Source: Clostridia bacterium (GTDB lineage Bacteria > Bacillota > Clostridia > Oscillospirales > CAG-272). From it: a stretch of 64,000 nucleotides of DNA. The translations under genes were made by a program, and so were the position numbers. Positions within the stretch are counted from its first letter, which is position 1. The number at the start of each line of letters is the position of its first letter. The DNA is taken from contig JAGBCA010000029.1 in the NCBI GenBank assembly GCA_017938205.1, forward strand, positions 1-64,000. The letters are read 5' to 3'. Positions 16,145 through 25,518 of this stretch are shown here, one piece after another. The notes under the pieces are model-generated. The model was not told where the DNA came from, did not search any database, and saw nothing but the letters and a program-made list of their open reading frames with translations.

Positions 16145-19100
16145 TGCGATGAAGGGAGAAAAACCACATTTTCTTCGCCAAACAGGCTGTAAAGCCGCTG
16201 TTTCACCTTCTCACTTGCCTCCATATAAATTCCCTGCATACGCGAATAACGCTTTGCAGAAGCATCATAAAGCAATATCTCCGACTTTCCGGGATTGAGA
16301 GAGGAAAGCCGCAAAAGCACATCTGTGCGCTTGTCCGGCAGCGAGGGGAGCTTGATGCAAATGCGCTCCGCCATGGCTTGTCTTTCGGTTTTAACCGCAG
16401 AACGCTGCACCCCCACAGCATCGTTATTTTCCAAAAGCGAGATCGAAGAAAGAAGCACGCGCACTTGGTTTGTTTCTCCCTCTCCTTCCTCAAGAGAAAG
16501 CGTTCCCTCGATCAGGACGCCGACCTCTTCGGAAATGAGTGAAGCAAAAGCAGCGTACTGACGGGAAAAAACGATCACCTCAAGCTCTCCACTCTTATCA
16601 TCAATTCGTAAAAACGCCATTTTATCGCCGTTTTTAACTTCCTTTTTCCGAACGGAACTGATGATACCCGCGATCTTGACGTTAGAGCGATCCTTATATT
16701 TCGTCTCAAACGTCGCACTCTCCTCACTGACATCTGCAAGAATATCTGCCACTTGATCGACTTGTATGCGGCCGATATGTCTTGAATAGTTATCCAGCAT
16801 ATGTCCCGAGAAATACATCCCGGAGCTTTCTTTTTCAAGGATCAAAAGCTCCTTCAAGGGATATTCCTCGATTTCGGGATACGGATACGCATCCGAAGCA
16901 CTTGCAGAAGCGGTCGTCATTGAAAACAGATCCATCTGGCCGCTGATATTATTACGCGCTCTCTCCTGCTCCGTATCGAGAATATTCTCATAGCAAGCAA
17001 GCATGGAAGCACGCGTTGCGCCCAGTCCGTCAAACGCGCCGCATTTGATCAAGGATTCAAGCGTTCGTCGGTTCAGCTCTTTTCCGCCAAGGCGATGCAC
17101 AAAATCATCCAGAGAAGAAAATCTTCCCTGCCGTCTTGCTTCTACCACGGATGCAGCAAAGGCTCTACCCACGTTTCGCACCGCAAGAAGGCCAAATCGG
17201 ATCCTTCCATCCACGACGGAGAAATCCGCATCACTCTCGTTTATGTGCGGAGCGAGCACGGAGATCCCGTGCTTTTGTGCATCGTCTATATAGGCGCGCA
17301 GCTTATCCGTTGCACTGAGAACACTGGTAAGAAGCGCGGAAAAATATTCCGCGGGATAATGCGCCTTCAGATACGCGGTGCGATATGAAAGAACACCGTA
17401 TGCAGTAGCATGGCTTTTATTGAAGGCGTATTTGGCAAAGCTGACCATGTCGTCGAAGACCTCCTCTGCAAGAGGGTTTTCGATTCCGTTCGCAGAACAG
17501 CCCTTGACAAATCTCTCCTTCTCTGCGAGCAAAACGCTTTCCTTCTTTTTCGACATTGCGCGGCGCACGATATCAGCCTGCGCATAAGAATAACCTGCAA
17601 GACGGCGGAAGATCTGCATTACCTGCTCCTGGTACACGATGCATCCGTAGGTAACGTCCAGAATCTCGGAAAGTGCTTCGATCTTATAGGAAATCTTCTC
17701 CTTGCCATGCTTTCTCGCGATAAAGGTGCCGATGGAATCCATCGGGCCGGGGCGATACAAGGCGATCGTTGCAATAATATCCTCAAGGTTCCCCGGCGCG
17801 AGGCGCGCGAGCACCGCCTTCATTCCCTGAGACTCAAGCTGAAACACACCGTCCGTCTTTCCATGACAAAGCAAGCGGAAGGTTGCCGCGTCGTCCTCGG
17901 GAACATTGGCTATATCAAAATTCGGAATGCGCCGCCTTACGGCACGCTCCGCATCGTGGATCACGGTCAGATATCGAAGTCCCAAAAAGTCAAATTTCAC
18001 GAGACCAAGATCTGCAACCGTCGTCATGTCAAACTGCGTAACGGCGTTTCCGTTTGTTCCCGAAAGGGGCACGTAGTTATGAAGCGGCAGCTCCGTGATC
18101 ACAACACCCGCGGCGTGCGTGGATGCATGGCGCGGCATTCCCTCCAGCCGCTCAGAAATTTCAAGAAGCTTTCGTATTTCCGGGCTTCCTTCATACATGG
18201 CGCGAAGCTCCTTACGCTGCATCGCTGAGGCAAGCGTTACGTTCAGCTCACGTGGAATCAGCTTTGCAACGGTATCCACGGTGGAATACGGAAGTCCCAT
18301 CACACGCCCTACATCGCGCACAACGGCACGTGCAGCAAGTGTTCCGAAGGTGACGATCTGCGCTACCTTATCACTGCCGTACTTATCCTTAACGTAGGCG
18401 ATCACCTCTTCACGGCGGTCATAACAGAAGTCAATATCAAAATCCGGCATGGAAACACGCTCGGGGTTCAAAAAGCGCTCAAAAAGAAGATCATATGTGA
18501 TCGGATCCACATCCGTAATACCAACGCAAAAGGCAACAAGGCTTCCCGCACCCGAGCCACGCCCGGGACCTACGGGGATATCCTTGGATTTTGCATAGGA
18601 GACAAAGTCGCTTACAATCAAAAAATATGCGTTGAAGCCCATGGTATCGATTACCGAGAGCTCGTATTCCAAGCGATCAAGATAGGTTTGCTTATCATAG
18701 CGCTCAAAGCCGATGCGCCCGCTTGCAACGTGGCGTTCAAGGCCAAGATAAGCATCGCGCTTTAGCTTTTCTTTATGAGAAAGTCCGTCCTCCGGCTTGA
18801 AATACGGAAGGTGAAGCTTTCCAAATTCAAAATCAAAATTGCATTTTTCTGCAATGCGGACCGTATTTTCAATTGCGCCGGGGAAGGCGGAAAACAACGC
18901 CTTCATTTCCTCGGTGGAACGAAAATAATAGGTTTCGCTCTCGAAGCCAAGCGGCTTTCCTTCGGCAAGCGTGCTTCCTGTCTGAATACAAAGCAGAGCG
19001 GTTTGCATATCCGCATCGGCCTTCTCGATATAATGCACGTCATTTGTAGCAACAAGCGGAATATTGCATTTTTCGGAAAGCATACGAAGCGCAAAGGCAA

Positions 19101-19653
19101 CCTTTCGCTCATCCTCCATGCCATGGTTTTGCACTTCGAGATAAAAATCCTCTCCGAAGAGGCGTTTCATTTCCAAGGCATATTTTTCCGCCTCATCTAT
19201 GCTTCCCGCAAGAATGAGAGACGGGATCTTGCCCGCTATGCACGCAGAAAGCGCGATAAGCCCCTCGCTATGTGCAGAGAGAAGCTCCATGTCAATTCGC
19301 GGGCGTGTATAGAAGCCTTCCGTGAAGCTTTTTGAAACCAGCTCGCAAAGGTTACGGTATCCTACCGCATCCTTGCATAAAAGCACCAAATGATCACCCG
19401 AGGAATCCGAACGCCCTTCCTTTTGAAAACGGGAACGCGGCGCAACGTATACCTCACAGCCGATGATAGGCTTGACACCCTTGGCCTTTAAGGAGCGATA
19501 AAACTCCACGGCGCCGTACATAACGCCGTGATCGGTGATGGCAACGGCATCCTGATTTTCACGGATAGCCTTGTCCGCAATCTCGGAAATGCGCGAGGCG
19601 CCATCCAGAAGGCTGTATTCGCTATGCAAATGCAGATGCACAAATTCACCCAT
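16141..19653 (-). CDS. dnaE: DNA polymerase III alpha subunit, DnaE type
   Basis: 1170-residue replicative polymerase. The N-terminal PHP domain (VHLHLHSEYSLLDG; ITDHGVMYG) is followed by the C-family polymerase core with GPGRGSGAGS (362-371) and the catalytic aspartates in PDFDIDF (D404, D406), a helix-hairpin-helix region, and an OB fold near 990-1070 (VKIAGIISSVRKKEVKNGDKM). This is the DnaE1/DnaE3 layout rather than PolC, since no exonuclease domain is present. ATG 19653 follows AAAGGAG. It lies at the end of the nusB-whiA transcript, 27 bases after whiA. Confidence 0.95.
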   Translation of the reverse strand: MGEFVHLHLHSEYSLLDGASRISEIADKAIRENQDAVAITDHGVMYGAVEFYRSLKAKGVKPIIGCEVYVAPRSRFQKEGRSDSSGDHLVLLCKDAVGYRNLCELVSKSFTEGFYTRPRIDMELLSAHSEGLIALSACIAGKIPSLILAGSIDEAEKYALEMKRLFGEDFYLEVQNHGMEDERKVAFALRMLSEKCNIPLVATNDVHYIEKADADMQTALLCIQTGSTLAEGKPLGFESETYYFRSTEEMKALFSAFPGAIENTVRIAEKCNFDFEFGKLHLPYFKPEDGLSHKEKLKRDAYLGLERHVASGRIGFERYDKQTYLDRLEYELSVIDTMGFNAYFLIVSDFVSYAKSKDIPVGPGRGSGAGSLVAFCVGITDVDPITYDLLFERFLNPERVSMPDFDIDFCYDRREEVIAYVKDKYGSDKVAQIVTFGTLAARAVVRDVGRVMGLPYSTVDTVAKLIPRELNVTLASAMQRKELRAMYEGSPEIRKLLEISERLEGMPRHASTHAAGVVITELPLHNYVPLSGTNGNAVTQFDMTTVADLGLVKFDFLGLRYLTVIHDAERAVRRRIPNFDIANVPEDDAATFRLLCHGKTDGVFQLESQGMKAVLARLAPGNLEDIIATIALYRPGPMDSIGTFIARKHGKEKISYKIEALSEILDVTYGCIVYQEQVMQIFRRLAGYSYAQADIVRRAMSKKKESVLLAEKERFVKGCSANGIENPLAEEVFDDMVSFAKYAFNKSHATAYGVLSYRTAYLKAHYPAEYFSALLTSVLSATDKLRAYIDDAQKHGISVLAPHINESDADFSVVDGRIRFGLLAVRNVGRAFAASVVEARRQGRFSSLDDFVHRLGGKELNRRTLESLIKCGAFDGLGATRASMLACYENILDTEQERARNNISGQMDLFSMTTASASASDAYPYPEIEEYPLKELLILEKESSGMYFSGHMLDNYSRHIGRIQVDQVADILADVSEESATFETKYKDRSNVKIAGIISSVRKKEVKNGDKMAFLRIDDKSGELEVIVFSRQYAAFASLISEEVGVLIEGTLSLEEGEGETNQVRVLLSSISLLENNDAVGVQRSAVKTERQAMAERICIKLPSLPDKRTDVLLRLSSLNPGKSEILLYDASAKRYSRMQGIYMEASEKVKQRLYSLFGEENVVFLPSSH

Positions 19654-19680
19654 CGTAAATCACTCCTTTCGTTTTTAAAA

Positions 19681-20568
19681 TCATACCGTCTCCGTGAGAA
19701 GCCGTCCTGCAATGGCAACGATCTTGTTGAGACGGTGAGAAAGTCCCGGCTTCGTTATCGGCGGAACGGAAAGTGCCGCGAGCTGTGAGAGCGAAAGATC
19801 GCGATGCTCAAGACGCAGTCTCGCCGTCTTTTCAAGTTCCTCCGGAAGAGAGGAAAGTAAGCCACGGCTTTCTAAGTCCTCTATGGCGGCGATCTGGCGC
19901 GCCGAGGCGGCAACCGCCTTTTCTATATTGTTCGTTTCACAATTGGCAACGCGATTGGCCGTATTGCGAATATCACTTTCTATTTTAGCATTCATCATGC
20001 GGAAGGCCGTGGCGTTCATCATTGCGATCGCAAAAAAATCCTCGATCGCGCCGCTATTCTTTAAATACATAACGCACTGACCCGCACGCTCGGAGCGTTT
20101 CATTTCAATTCCCATTTCGAAGAGATATGTGTTCAACGCCTTTTCTCTGTTTCTCGGTAATAATTCAAGGCAGTATTGCTTTTGCGGTGAAGAAACTCTG
20201 CCGCACGCAAGAAAGATCCCTTGCAAAAAATAAGAAGCACAGGCGTGGCACTTCGGCATAGGCGCCATGCTTTCCGTTGTCACGATCTCCGAAAGATAGC
20301 GTTCGGCGGCAGGACTATGAAAGGAAATAGAAACCGTTCGCTCGCCTTGCTTTTTTCGAACGAATTCGGCTTCCTTCCCGAAAAATTCAAAAACGAGCGC
20401 ACGCACAGCTTGTGCAAGACATAGATTATCAAGGGAGAGTGTGACCATGTTCTGCGCGTACTCCCCGCGCACGGCGAGCGCGCCGTGCAAAAGCGCTCTG
20501 CGACAGCAGCTGTTTTTGGGCATCTGTGCCACAAGCTCCTCCTTTTGCTCTATGCAAAACGAAGCCAT
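19681..20568 (-). CDS. whiA: sporulation/cell-division regulator WhiA
   Basis: 295 residues. The middle part is the LAGLIDADG-like domain, and the C-terminus carries the WhiA helix-turn-helix with ITKPGLSHRLNKI, the family signature. WhiA binds DNA and influences division and, in some bacteria, sporulation. ATG 20568 is placed by AAGGAGG seven bases upstream. It overlaps the end of murB by 19 bases. In many Firmicutes whiA lies beside rapZ and yvcK; here it is beside murB and dnaE instead, which is also seen in Clostridia. Confidence 0.9.
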   Translation of the reverse strand: MASFCIEQKEELVAQMPKNSCCRRALLHGALAVRGEYAQNMVTLSLDNLCLAQAVRALVFEFFGKEAEFVRKKQGERTVSISFHSPAAERYLSEIVTTESMAPMPKCHACASYFLQGIFLACGRVSSPQKQYCLELLPRNREKALNTYLFEMGIEMKRSERAGQCVMYLKNSGAIEDFFAIAMMNATAFRMMNAKIESDIRNTANRVANCETNNIEKAVAASARQIAAIEDLESRGLLSSLPEELEKTARLRLEHRDLSLSQLAALSVPPITKPGLSHRLNKIVAIAGRLLTETV

Positions 20569-21470
20569 GCATTTCCCTCCTTTTCCTTAACAATTTCAAT
20601 TTCGGTTTTAAGTGCAACACCAAAGCGCTCAAAAACCGTTTTTTCTATAAATGCGATCAATGCACGAAAATCCCGCGACGTTGCGTTCCCGGTATTAACG
20701 ATGAAGCCTGCGTGCTTTGTGGATACCGAGGCACCTCCGATCGAATACCCCTTTAGCCCTGCGCGATCGATATAATACGCGGCAGAGGTCTCTCCCACCC
20801 GTAAAAACACAGAGCCGAGAGAAGGTGCGGATGGCTGACTTTTTCTGCGAAGTGCCAAAACGCGCGTCATTGAAGCCTCTGCGGCCTTTATATCTCCCTC
20901 GTGACAAGCAAGAGCCGCAGAAAGAAGAATGCCGTGAGAGGAAAGCGCAGAGCGGCGGTATGAAAAGCCGAGTGCATCACGCTCCACACGAACAACACGG
21001 TCCTGTTTCGGATCATATATATCGGCATAGCGAAGATAATCTGCAATTTCGATACCAAAGGCACCCGCGTTCTGATAAACGGCGCCGCCCACTGTGGCGG
21101 GTATACCCGAAAGCTCAGCCGGTGGCACACGTCCTTCTGCAAGCATGGTGCGACACAGGAGCGAAAGCGGCAAGCCGCACTCTGCAATAGCAAGTCCCTC
21201 TTCAAAATAAACGGAACGCATTTTGCAAGTTGAGACAAGACAGATGCCCCAGAAGCCGTCCGGCGGAAGGATGTTCGACATATTTCCCACTACCTTATAG
21301 GGGATTCTGTGCGAAGAGAGATAGGCGATCAAGCAAAGCATTTCGCCTCTGTTTTTCGGATAAACGGCAAGAGCTGCCTGACCGCCGATACCAACGAAGG
21401 ATAGGCGCGCCACGCTCTCGGAAGCGGTATATTCAATATCATGCTGGTTCAAAAATGAAATAAGTTCCAA
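20550..21470 (-). CDS. murB: UDP-N-acetylenolpyruvoylglucosamine reductase
   Basis: Cytoplasmic FAD enzyme that reduces UDP-GlcNAc-enolpyruvate to UDP-MurNAc in peptidoglycan synthesis. The 306-residue protein has the FAD-binding GNMSNIL (62-68), GIPATVGGAVYQNAGAFG (122-139), the catalytic Arg in SYRRS (170-174), the proton-donor Ser in PSLGSVF (S220) and the Glu in LKTEIE near 290. This is the type IIb layout. It starts with TTG at 21470, six bases after GAGGAG. Confidence 0.95.
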   Translation of the reverse strand: MELISFLNQHDIEYTASESVARLSFVGIGGQAALAVYPKNRGEMLCLIAYLSSHRIPYKVVGNMSNILPPDGFWGICLVSTCKMRSVYFEEGLAIAECGLPLSLLCRTMLAEGRVPPAELSGIPATVGGAVYQNAGAFGIEIADYLRYADIYDPKQDRVVRVERDALGFSYRRSALSSHGILLSAALACHEGDIKAAEASMTRVLALRRKSQPSAPSLGSVFLRVGETSAAYYIDRAGLKGYSIGGASVSTKHAGFIVNTGNATSRDFRALIAFIEKTVFERFGVALKTEIEIVKEKEGNAWLRFA

Positions 21471-21531
21471 GGCTCACTCCTCTTTTCAGTTTATATCCTT
21501 GAAGCTCCTGTCTTTTTGAACGACCTTTATT

Positions 21532-23220
21532 TTAAATTTCCTTGCGCTCGATCATATCGATCGCCGCATTTCTTTGCGCATCCGTGACCTCAATACCGCC
21601 GAGTATACGGGATATTTCGCCGATGCGCCCCTCTCGATCCAGGGGGCGGATCCCGGTCTCGGTAATGCCTTTTACATCCTTTTTCTCGATCAGAAAGTGC
21701 GTGTGCGCAAGCGACGCTATCTGGGCACTGTGCGTGACAACAAAGATCTGCGCCGTCTCGGAAAGGCTGTGCATCTTGAGGCCGATCTTTCTTGCCGTTT
21801 TTCCCGAAACGCCCGCATCGATCTCGTCAAATATGAGAGTAGCAACGCCCTCTTTATCCGAAAGCGCACATTTTAAAGCAAGCATGATTCTGGCAAGCTC
21901 GCCGCCCGATGCGATCTTTGCGATCGGCTTGGGATCGGCACCGCGATTGGCACTGACAAAAAACTCCACCGCATCACTGCCCGTGGGATGCAGAACCTTC
22001 TCGCCTGCCGAAAACTCCTCCTTGACAGAGGCAAAAAATACGGTTTTTGGCATATCGAGAAATTCAAGCGTTTCCTTCACCGAGCGTTCAAGACGCTCAG
22101 CGGCTTTGATACGCGCCTCGTGCAATCGTTCAGCAAGAGCCAAGGCTGTCTTATATGCCGCACGCTCGCGTTTTTCAAGACCAGAAAGAAGCTCATCTGC
22201 ATTCTCAAGCGCCTCGTATTCCTCGCGCGCCTTATCGCGATATGCAAGGATCTCGGTGATCGTGAGACCGTATTTCCTCTTCAGACCGGAAATATCGGCT
22301 AAGCGGGATTCTATCTCGTTGAGAGCGGCGGCAGGATCCCCCTCTGCATCCCCATTATAAACGGCGACCTCCTCCGCGATATCCTGAATGGAATACATAC
22401 AATCTCTGAGAGTCTCTGCATATTCCGCACACTTCGGTATCACGTCCGAAATCTGTGTGAGCGAGGCGATGCTGCGGTCAAGCAACAAGGAAACGCTTCC
22501 CTTGTCACTGCCACGCAATGCTTTATAAACAAACGAGGTATGCTTGAGAATGCGCTCACTGCTTTTCAGACGCACCTTCTCGTCCACGAGACGCTCCTCC
22601 TCTCCCTCTGTGAGGGCAAGAGCATCAATATCGCGGATCTGATAACCGAGCATCTCCATACGGCGCTCACGCTCGGCTGCCTTTGCAGCAACGTTTTTTC
22701 TTTCTTTTCTCGTGCCATCATATGCAGCATAGGCCGTTTTATATTCAGCCAAAAGATCGGAATATCCGCTATACGCATCCAAAATGGAAAGATGGACCTC
22801 ACTCTCCATGAGCGAACGCGTATCGTTCTGACCGTGGATGCTGACGAGTGCCGGCATGATCATGCGAAGCATCGAAAGGCTGACCGCACGACCGTTCACA
22901 CGAACGGAGGAATGCCCGTCTGCCGTAATGCTTCTTTGAACGAGAAGCATCCCCTCCTCGTCCGGAGAAACACCCGCCGCCTCTAAAGATGCCAGCGCCT
23001 CCGTGCGAAAGCTTCCGAACATACCGCTGACCATGGCGCTCGTCTCCCCCGTGCGAATGAGCTCACGCTCCGCCTTTGCACCAAGCAAAAGACGAATGCT
23101 ATCTATAATTACGGATTTTCCTGCGCCGGTTTCGCCTGTCAGGGCAGAAAATCCTGCGGAAAAATCCACGTCCAAGCGATGGATCACCGCGACGTTTTCA
23201 ATGTGTAAAGAGAGTAGCAT
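21532..23220 (-). CDS. recN: DNA repair protein RecN
   Basis: 562-residue SMC-like ATPase in double-strand-break repair. Walker A GETGAGKS lies at residues 29-36; long coiled-coil arms follow, and the C-terminal signature (ASGGELARIMLALK) and Walker B (TLIFDEIDAGVSGKTA) complete the head. The length is typical. It lies 14 bases after argR in the usual clostridial order argR-recN. ATG 23220 follows AGGAG. Confidence 0.95.
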   Translation of the reverse strand: MLLSLHIENVAVIHRLDVDFSAGFSALTGETGAGKSVIIDSIRLLLGAKAERELIRTGETSAMVSGMFGSFRTEALASLEAAGVSPDEEGMLLVQRSITADGHSSVRVNGRAVSLSMLRMIMPALVSIHGQNDTRSLMESEVHLSILDAYSGYSDLLAEYKTAYAAYDGTRKERKNVAAKAAERERRMEMLGYQIRDIDALALTEGEEERLVDEKVRLKSSERILKHTSFVYKALRGSDKGSVSLLLDRSIASLTQISDVIPKCAEYAETLRDCMYSIQDIAEEVAVYNGDAEGDPAAALNEIESRLADISGLKRKYGLTITEILAYRDKAREEYEALENADELLSGLEKRERAAYKTALALAERLHEARIKAAERLERSVKETLEFLDMPKTVFFASVKEEFSAGEKVLHPTGSDAVEFFVSANRGADPKPIAKIASGGELARIMLALKCALSDKEGVATLIFDEIDAGVSGKTARKIGLKMHSLSETAQIFVVTHSAQIASLAHTHFLIEKKDVKGITETGIRPLDREGRIGEISRILGGIEVTDAQRNAAIDMIERKEI

Positions 23221-23234
23221 ACAACGCTCCTATA

Positions 23235-23687
23235 TCAAACAGAAAATGCACGGCGAAGCTCGCTTGCCAAGCTCTGCGCCGTTTGCACGTCACGAACGAC
23301 CATCATAATCGTATCATCCCCCGCAACCGAGCCGAGAATACCATCAAGCGCCATTTGATCCACGCAAACGGCAATGGCGTTTGCCATACCGGAGGTCGTG
23401 CGGATCACAAGCATATTGCCTGCAAAGTCAACCGCCACGACAGAATCGGTGATGGCGGAATTGAGCGCAGAGGCGTTTCCTTCTTTTTTGATCTCGGGGA
23501 GCACGTATTTATACGTGCCCTTTCCCGTTAAGCCCTTAACGAGGCGCAATTCACGGATATCTCTGGAAGCCGTGGTCTGCGTGACGTAATATCCCTCTTT
23601 TGCCAAAAGGTCGATCAATGCGCCCTGCGTATCGACCTCATATTTTTCTATGATTTCCAAAATTTTTTGATGTCTTGCGTTTTTCAC
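23235..23687 (-). CDS. argR: arginine repressor
   Basis: 150 residues. The winged helix at the N-terminus contains TQTTASRDIRELRL, matching ArgR/AhrC recognition, and the C-terminal hexamerisation/arginine-binding domain contains LGSVAGDDTIMMVVRD with the paired aspartates. It represses arginine synthesis when arginine is abundant. It starts with GTG at 23687, seven bases after AGAGGA. No arginine biosynthesis genes are in the window. Position between nadK and recN is standard. Confidence 0.95.
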   Translation of the reverse strand: MKNARHQKILEIIEKYEVDTQGALIDLLAKEGYYVTQTTASRDIRELRLVKGLTGKGTYKYVLPEIKKEGNASALNSAITDSVVAVDFAGNMLVIRTTSGMANAIAVCVDQMALDGILGSVAGDDTIMMVVRDVQTAQSLASELRRAFSV

Positions 23688-23702
23688 TTTGCGATCCTCT
23701 TT

Positions 23703-24539
23703 TTATAATTCATCCCTGGAGCGCATCTTTGAGAAGAGCGCGCTCATGCGGTTTTCTTTATGGAAGGTTATCATTTTCAAATTCTTTTCGCTTCTGCGGA
23801 CACGGCAGGATGCCCCTTCGTTCAGAACGCCCCACGGACGGCCGTCCACCGAGATATTAAGCGCAGCCTGCGAGCCGCAGGAAACCGTGAGGCACTCCCG
23901 ATCGGAAAAAATAATTGAACGATCAAAGAAGGAATGCGGACATACAGGAGTTGCCAGAATCGAGGGATGATCCTGCAAAACGATCGGTCCCCCCGCGGAC
24001 AAGGAATACGCCGTTGATCCAACGGGCGTGGAAAGGATCAGACCGTCCGCTCGGTATTTCAGGGTTGCGCCATACCGATCTGCCAAGGTAATGTACGTAA
24101 GCTCCACGGGATTGCTGTGGGAAAACACGATCTCGTTTACCGCAAACTGCTCCGAGGCCATCGCTCCGTCGATAGAGAGAGAAAGAAGCATCTTTTCCTC
24201 TACCGTATAATCTCCGTTGAAAAGCCCGGAAAGCATAGATAACTGCGTGGGTGCAAGCTCGCTCAGATACCCAAGTCGACCGAGATTGATTCCAAGCATC
24301 GGGATCCCGTATCGAACCGCATGATGCGAAGCGTGCAGGATCGTTCCGTCTCCGCCGATGACAACGATGCAATCTGCATCGGGCGGAAAATGGGAATACG
24401 TGAAGACTCCCTCCGCCTCAATTTGAAGCGCGGCATCCAGATAAACGGAAGCAGCGTGCGAAAGAAGCTCTGCGATAACGCGGCGCGTTACCTCAAAGCC
24501 CTTATCCTTTGTTTCGTTGGGAATGATAACGATCTTCAT
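23703..24539 (-). CDS. nadK: NAD kinase
   Basis: 278 residues; phosphorylates NAD to NADP. The GGDGT motif at residues 62-66 carries the catalytic Asp, and the NE motif (NEIVFSH) and DGLILSTPVGSTAYSLSAGGPIV form the NAD site. ATG 24539 is eight bases after GGGAG. It lies between tlyA and argR in the conserved order and is likely translated from the long nusB operon. Confidence 0.95.
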   Translation of the reverse strand: MKIVIIPNETKDKGFEVTRRVIAELLSHAASVYLDAALQIEAEGVFTYSHFPPDADCIVVIGGDGTILHASHHAVRYGIPMLGINLGRLGYLSELAPTQLSMLSGLFNGDYTVEEKMLLSLSIDGAMASEQFAVNEIVFSHSNPVELTYITLADRYGATLKYRADGLILSTPVGSTAYSLSAGGPIVLQDHPSILATPVCPHSFFDRSIIFSDRECLTVSCGSQAALNISVDGRPWGVLNEGASCRVRRSEKNLKMITFHKENRMSALFSKMRSRDEL

Positions 24540-24557
24540 ACCAATGTCTCCCGAAAT

Positions 24558-25289
24558 TCAAATCTTTTTCTGAAAATGCACGAGATATTCCACGTTTCCG
24601 TCGCCACCCTTGATCGGTGACAGGATCGCTCCGTGCGAAACGAATCCGATGCGCTCCGCAAACTCAACCACAGATGCAAGCGCCGCCTCTCTGGCACGCG
24701 CATCCTTAACGATTCCGCCCTTGCCGACCGCGGCGCGTCCCACCTCAAATTGAGGCTTGACAAGGCAGACGAAATGCGCATTGTCGGCAAGCACGTTATA
24801 AACGGCGGGAATGATGTAGGTAGCGGAAATAAAGGAAACGTCCATTACCGCAAAATCGGGTATATACGGCAGATCCTCGGGCGCAAGATAACGGGCATTG
24901 CAACCCTCGATCACGTATACACGAGGATCCTTGCGCAAATCGTCCACCAACTGATCCCTGCCCGAATCGAGCGCGATCACCGTGGCTGCACCGTTTTGCA
25001 AAAGACAATCCGTAAAACCTCCGCTGGATGCGCCGATATCTATCGCGCGTGATCCTCTAACGTCCAACGCAAAGGCCGAAAGGGCTCCCTCCAGCTTCGT
25101 ACCGCCGCGGCTGGCGTATTTTCTGGAGCTGCGGTCAAGAACAATACTCTCCTCAAGTCCCTCGATTGCCATAGCAGGCTTATTCAGCACACGACCGTTT
25201 GCACAAACGGCTCCGGATTCAATCAGAGCTTTCGCCTCCGTGCGACTTCGGGCGAAGCCGTTTTCTGCCAAAAAAACGTCAAGTCTCAT
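24558..25289 (-). CDS. tlyA: TlyA family rRNA methyltransferase
   Basis: About 243 residues: an N-terminal S4 RNA-binding domain (MRLDVFLAENGFARSRTEAKALIESG) followed by an FtsJ-like SAM methyltransferase domain with DIGASSGGFTDCLL. TlyA proteins methylate ribose of 16S and/or 23S rRNA; some are also called hemolysin A, probably wrongly. I choose the ATG at 25289, which begins the S4 domain; the gene overlaps the end of xseB by 11 bases, and in-frame starts further upstream are possible. Confidence 0.9.
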   Translation of the reverse strand: MRLDVFLAENGFARSRTEAKALIESGAVCANGRVLNKPAMAIEGLEESIVLDRSSRKYASRGGTKLEGALSAFALDVRGSRAIDIGASSGGFTDCLLQNGAATVIALDSGRDQLVDDLRKDPRVYVIEGCNARYLAPEDLPYIPDFAVMDVSFISATYIIPAVYNVLADNAHFVCLVKPQFEVGRAAVGKGGIVKDARAREAALASVVEFAERIGFVSHGAILSPIKGGDGNVEYLVHFQKKI

Positions 25290-25518
25290 GCGGTGCATCA
25301 AACGGCGCGGGGATCAATTCTCCGTCCGCCCCCTCGATCAAAACGTTCACACGGCGCTCTGCACTTTCAAGCGTGCTGTGACAAAGCCGCAAAAGCCCAA
25401 CGGCCTCCTCATAGGTTTTCATAGCAGCATCCAGGCCAAGGCTTCCGCTTTCAAGTGCTCTGACCGCACCGTCAAGACGCTCCATGGCTTCTTCAAAGGT
25501 TATATTTTTTTCATCCAT
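25279..25518 (-). CDS. xseB: exonuclease VII small subunit
   Basis: 79-residue helical protein with the XseB pattern TFEEAMERLDGAVRALESGSLGLDAAMKTYEEAV. It pairs with XseA to degrade single-stranded DNA from both ends. It overlaps xseA by eight bases and tlyA by about 11, consistent with translational coupling. Confidence 0.9.
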   Translation of the reverse strand: MDEKNITFEEAMERLDGAVRALESGSLGLDAAMKTYEEAVGLLRLCHSTLESAERRVNVLIEGADGELIPAPFDAPHET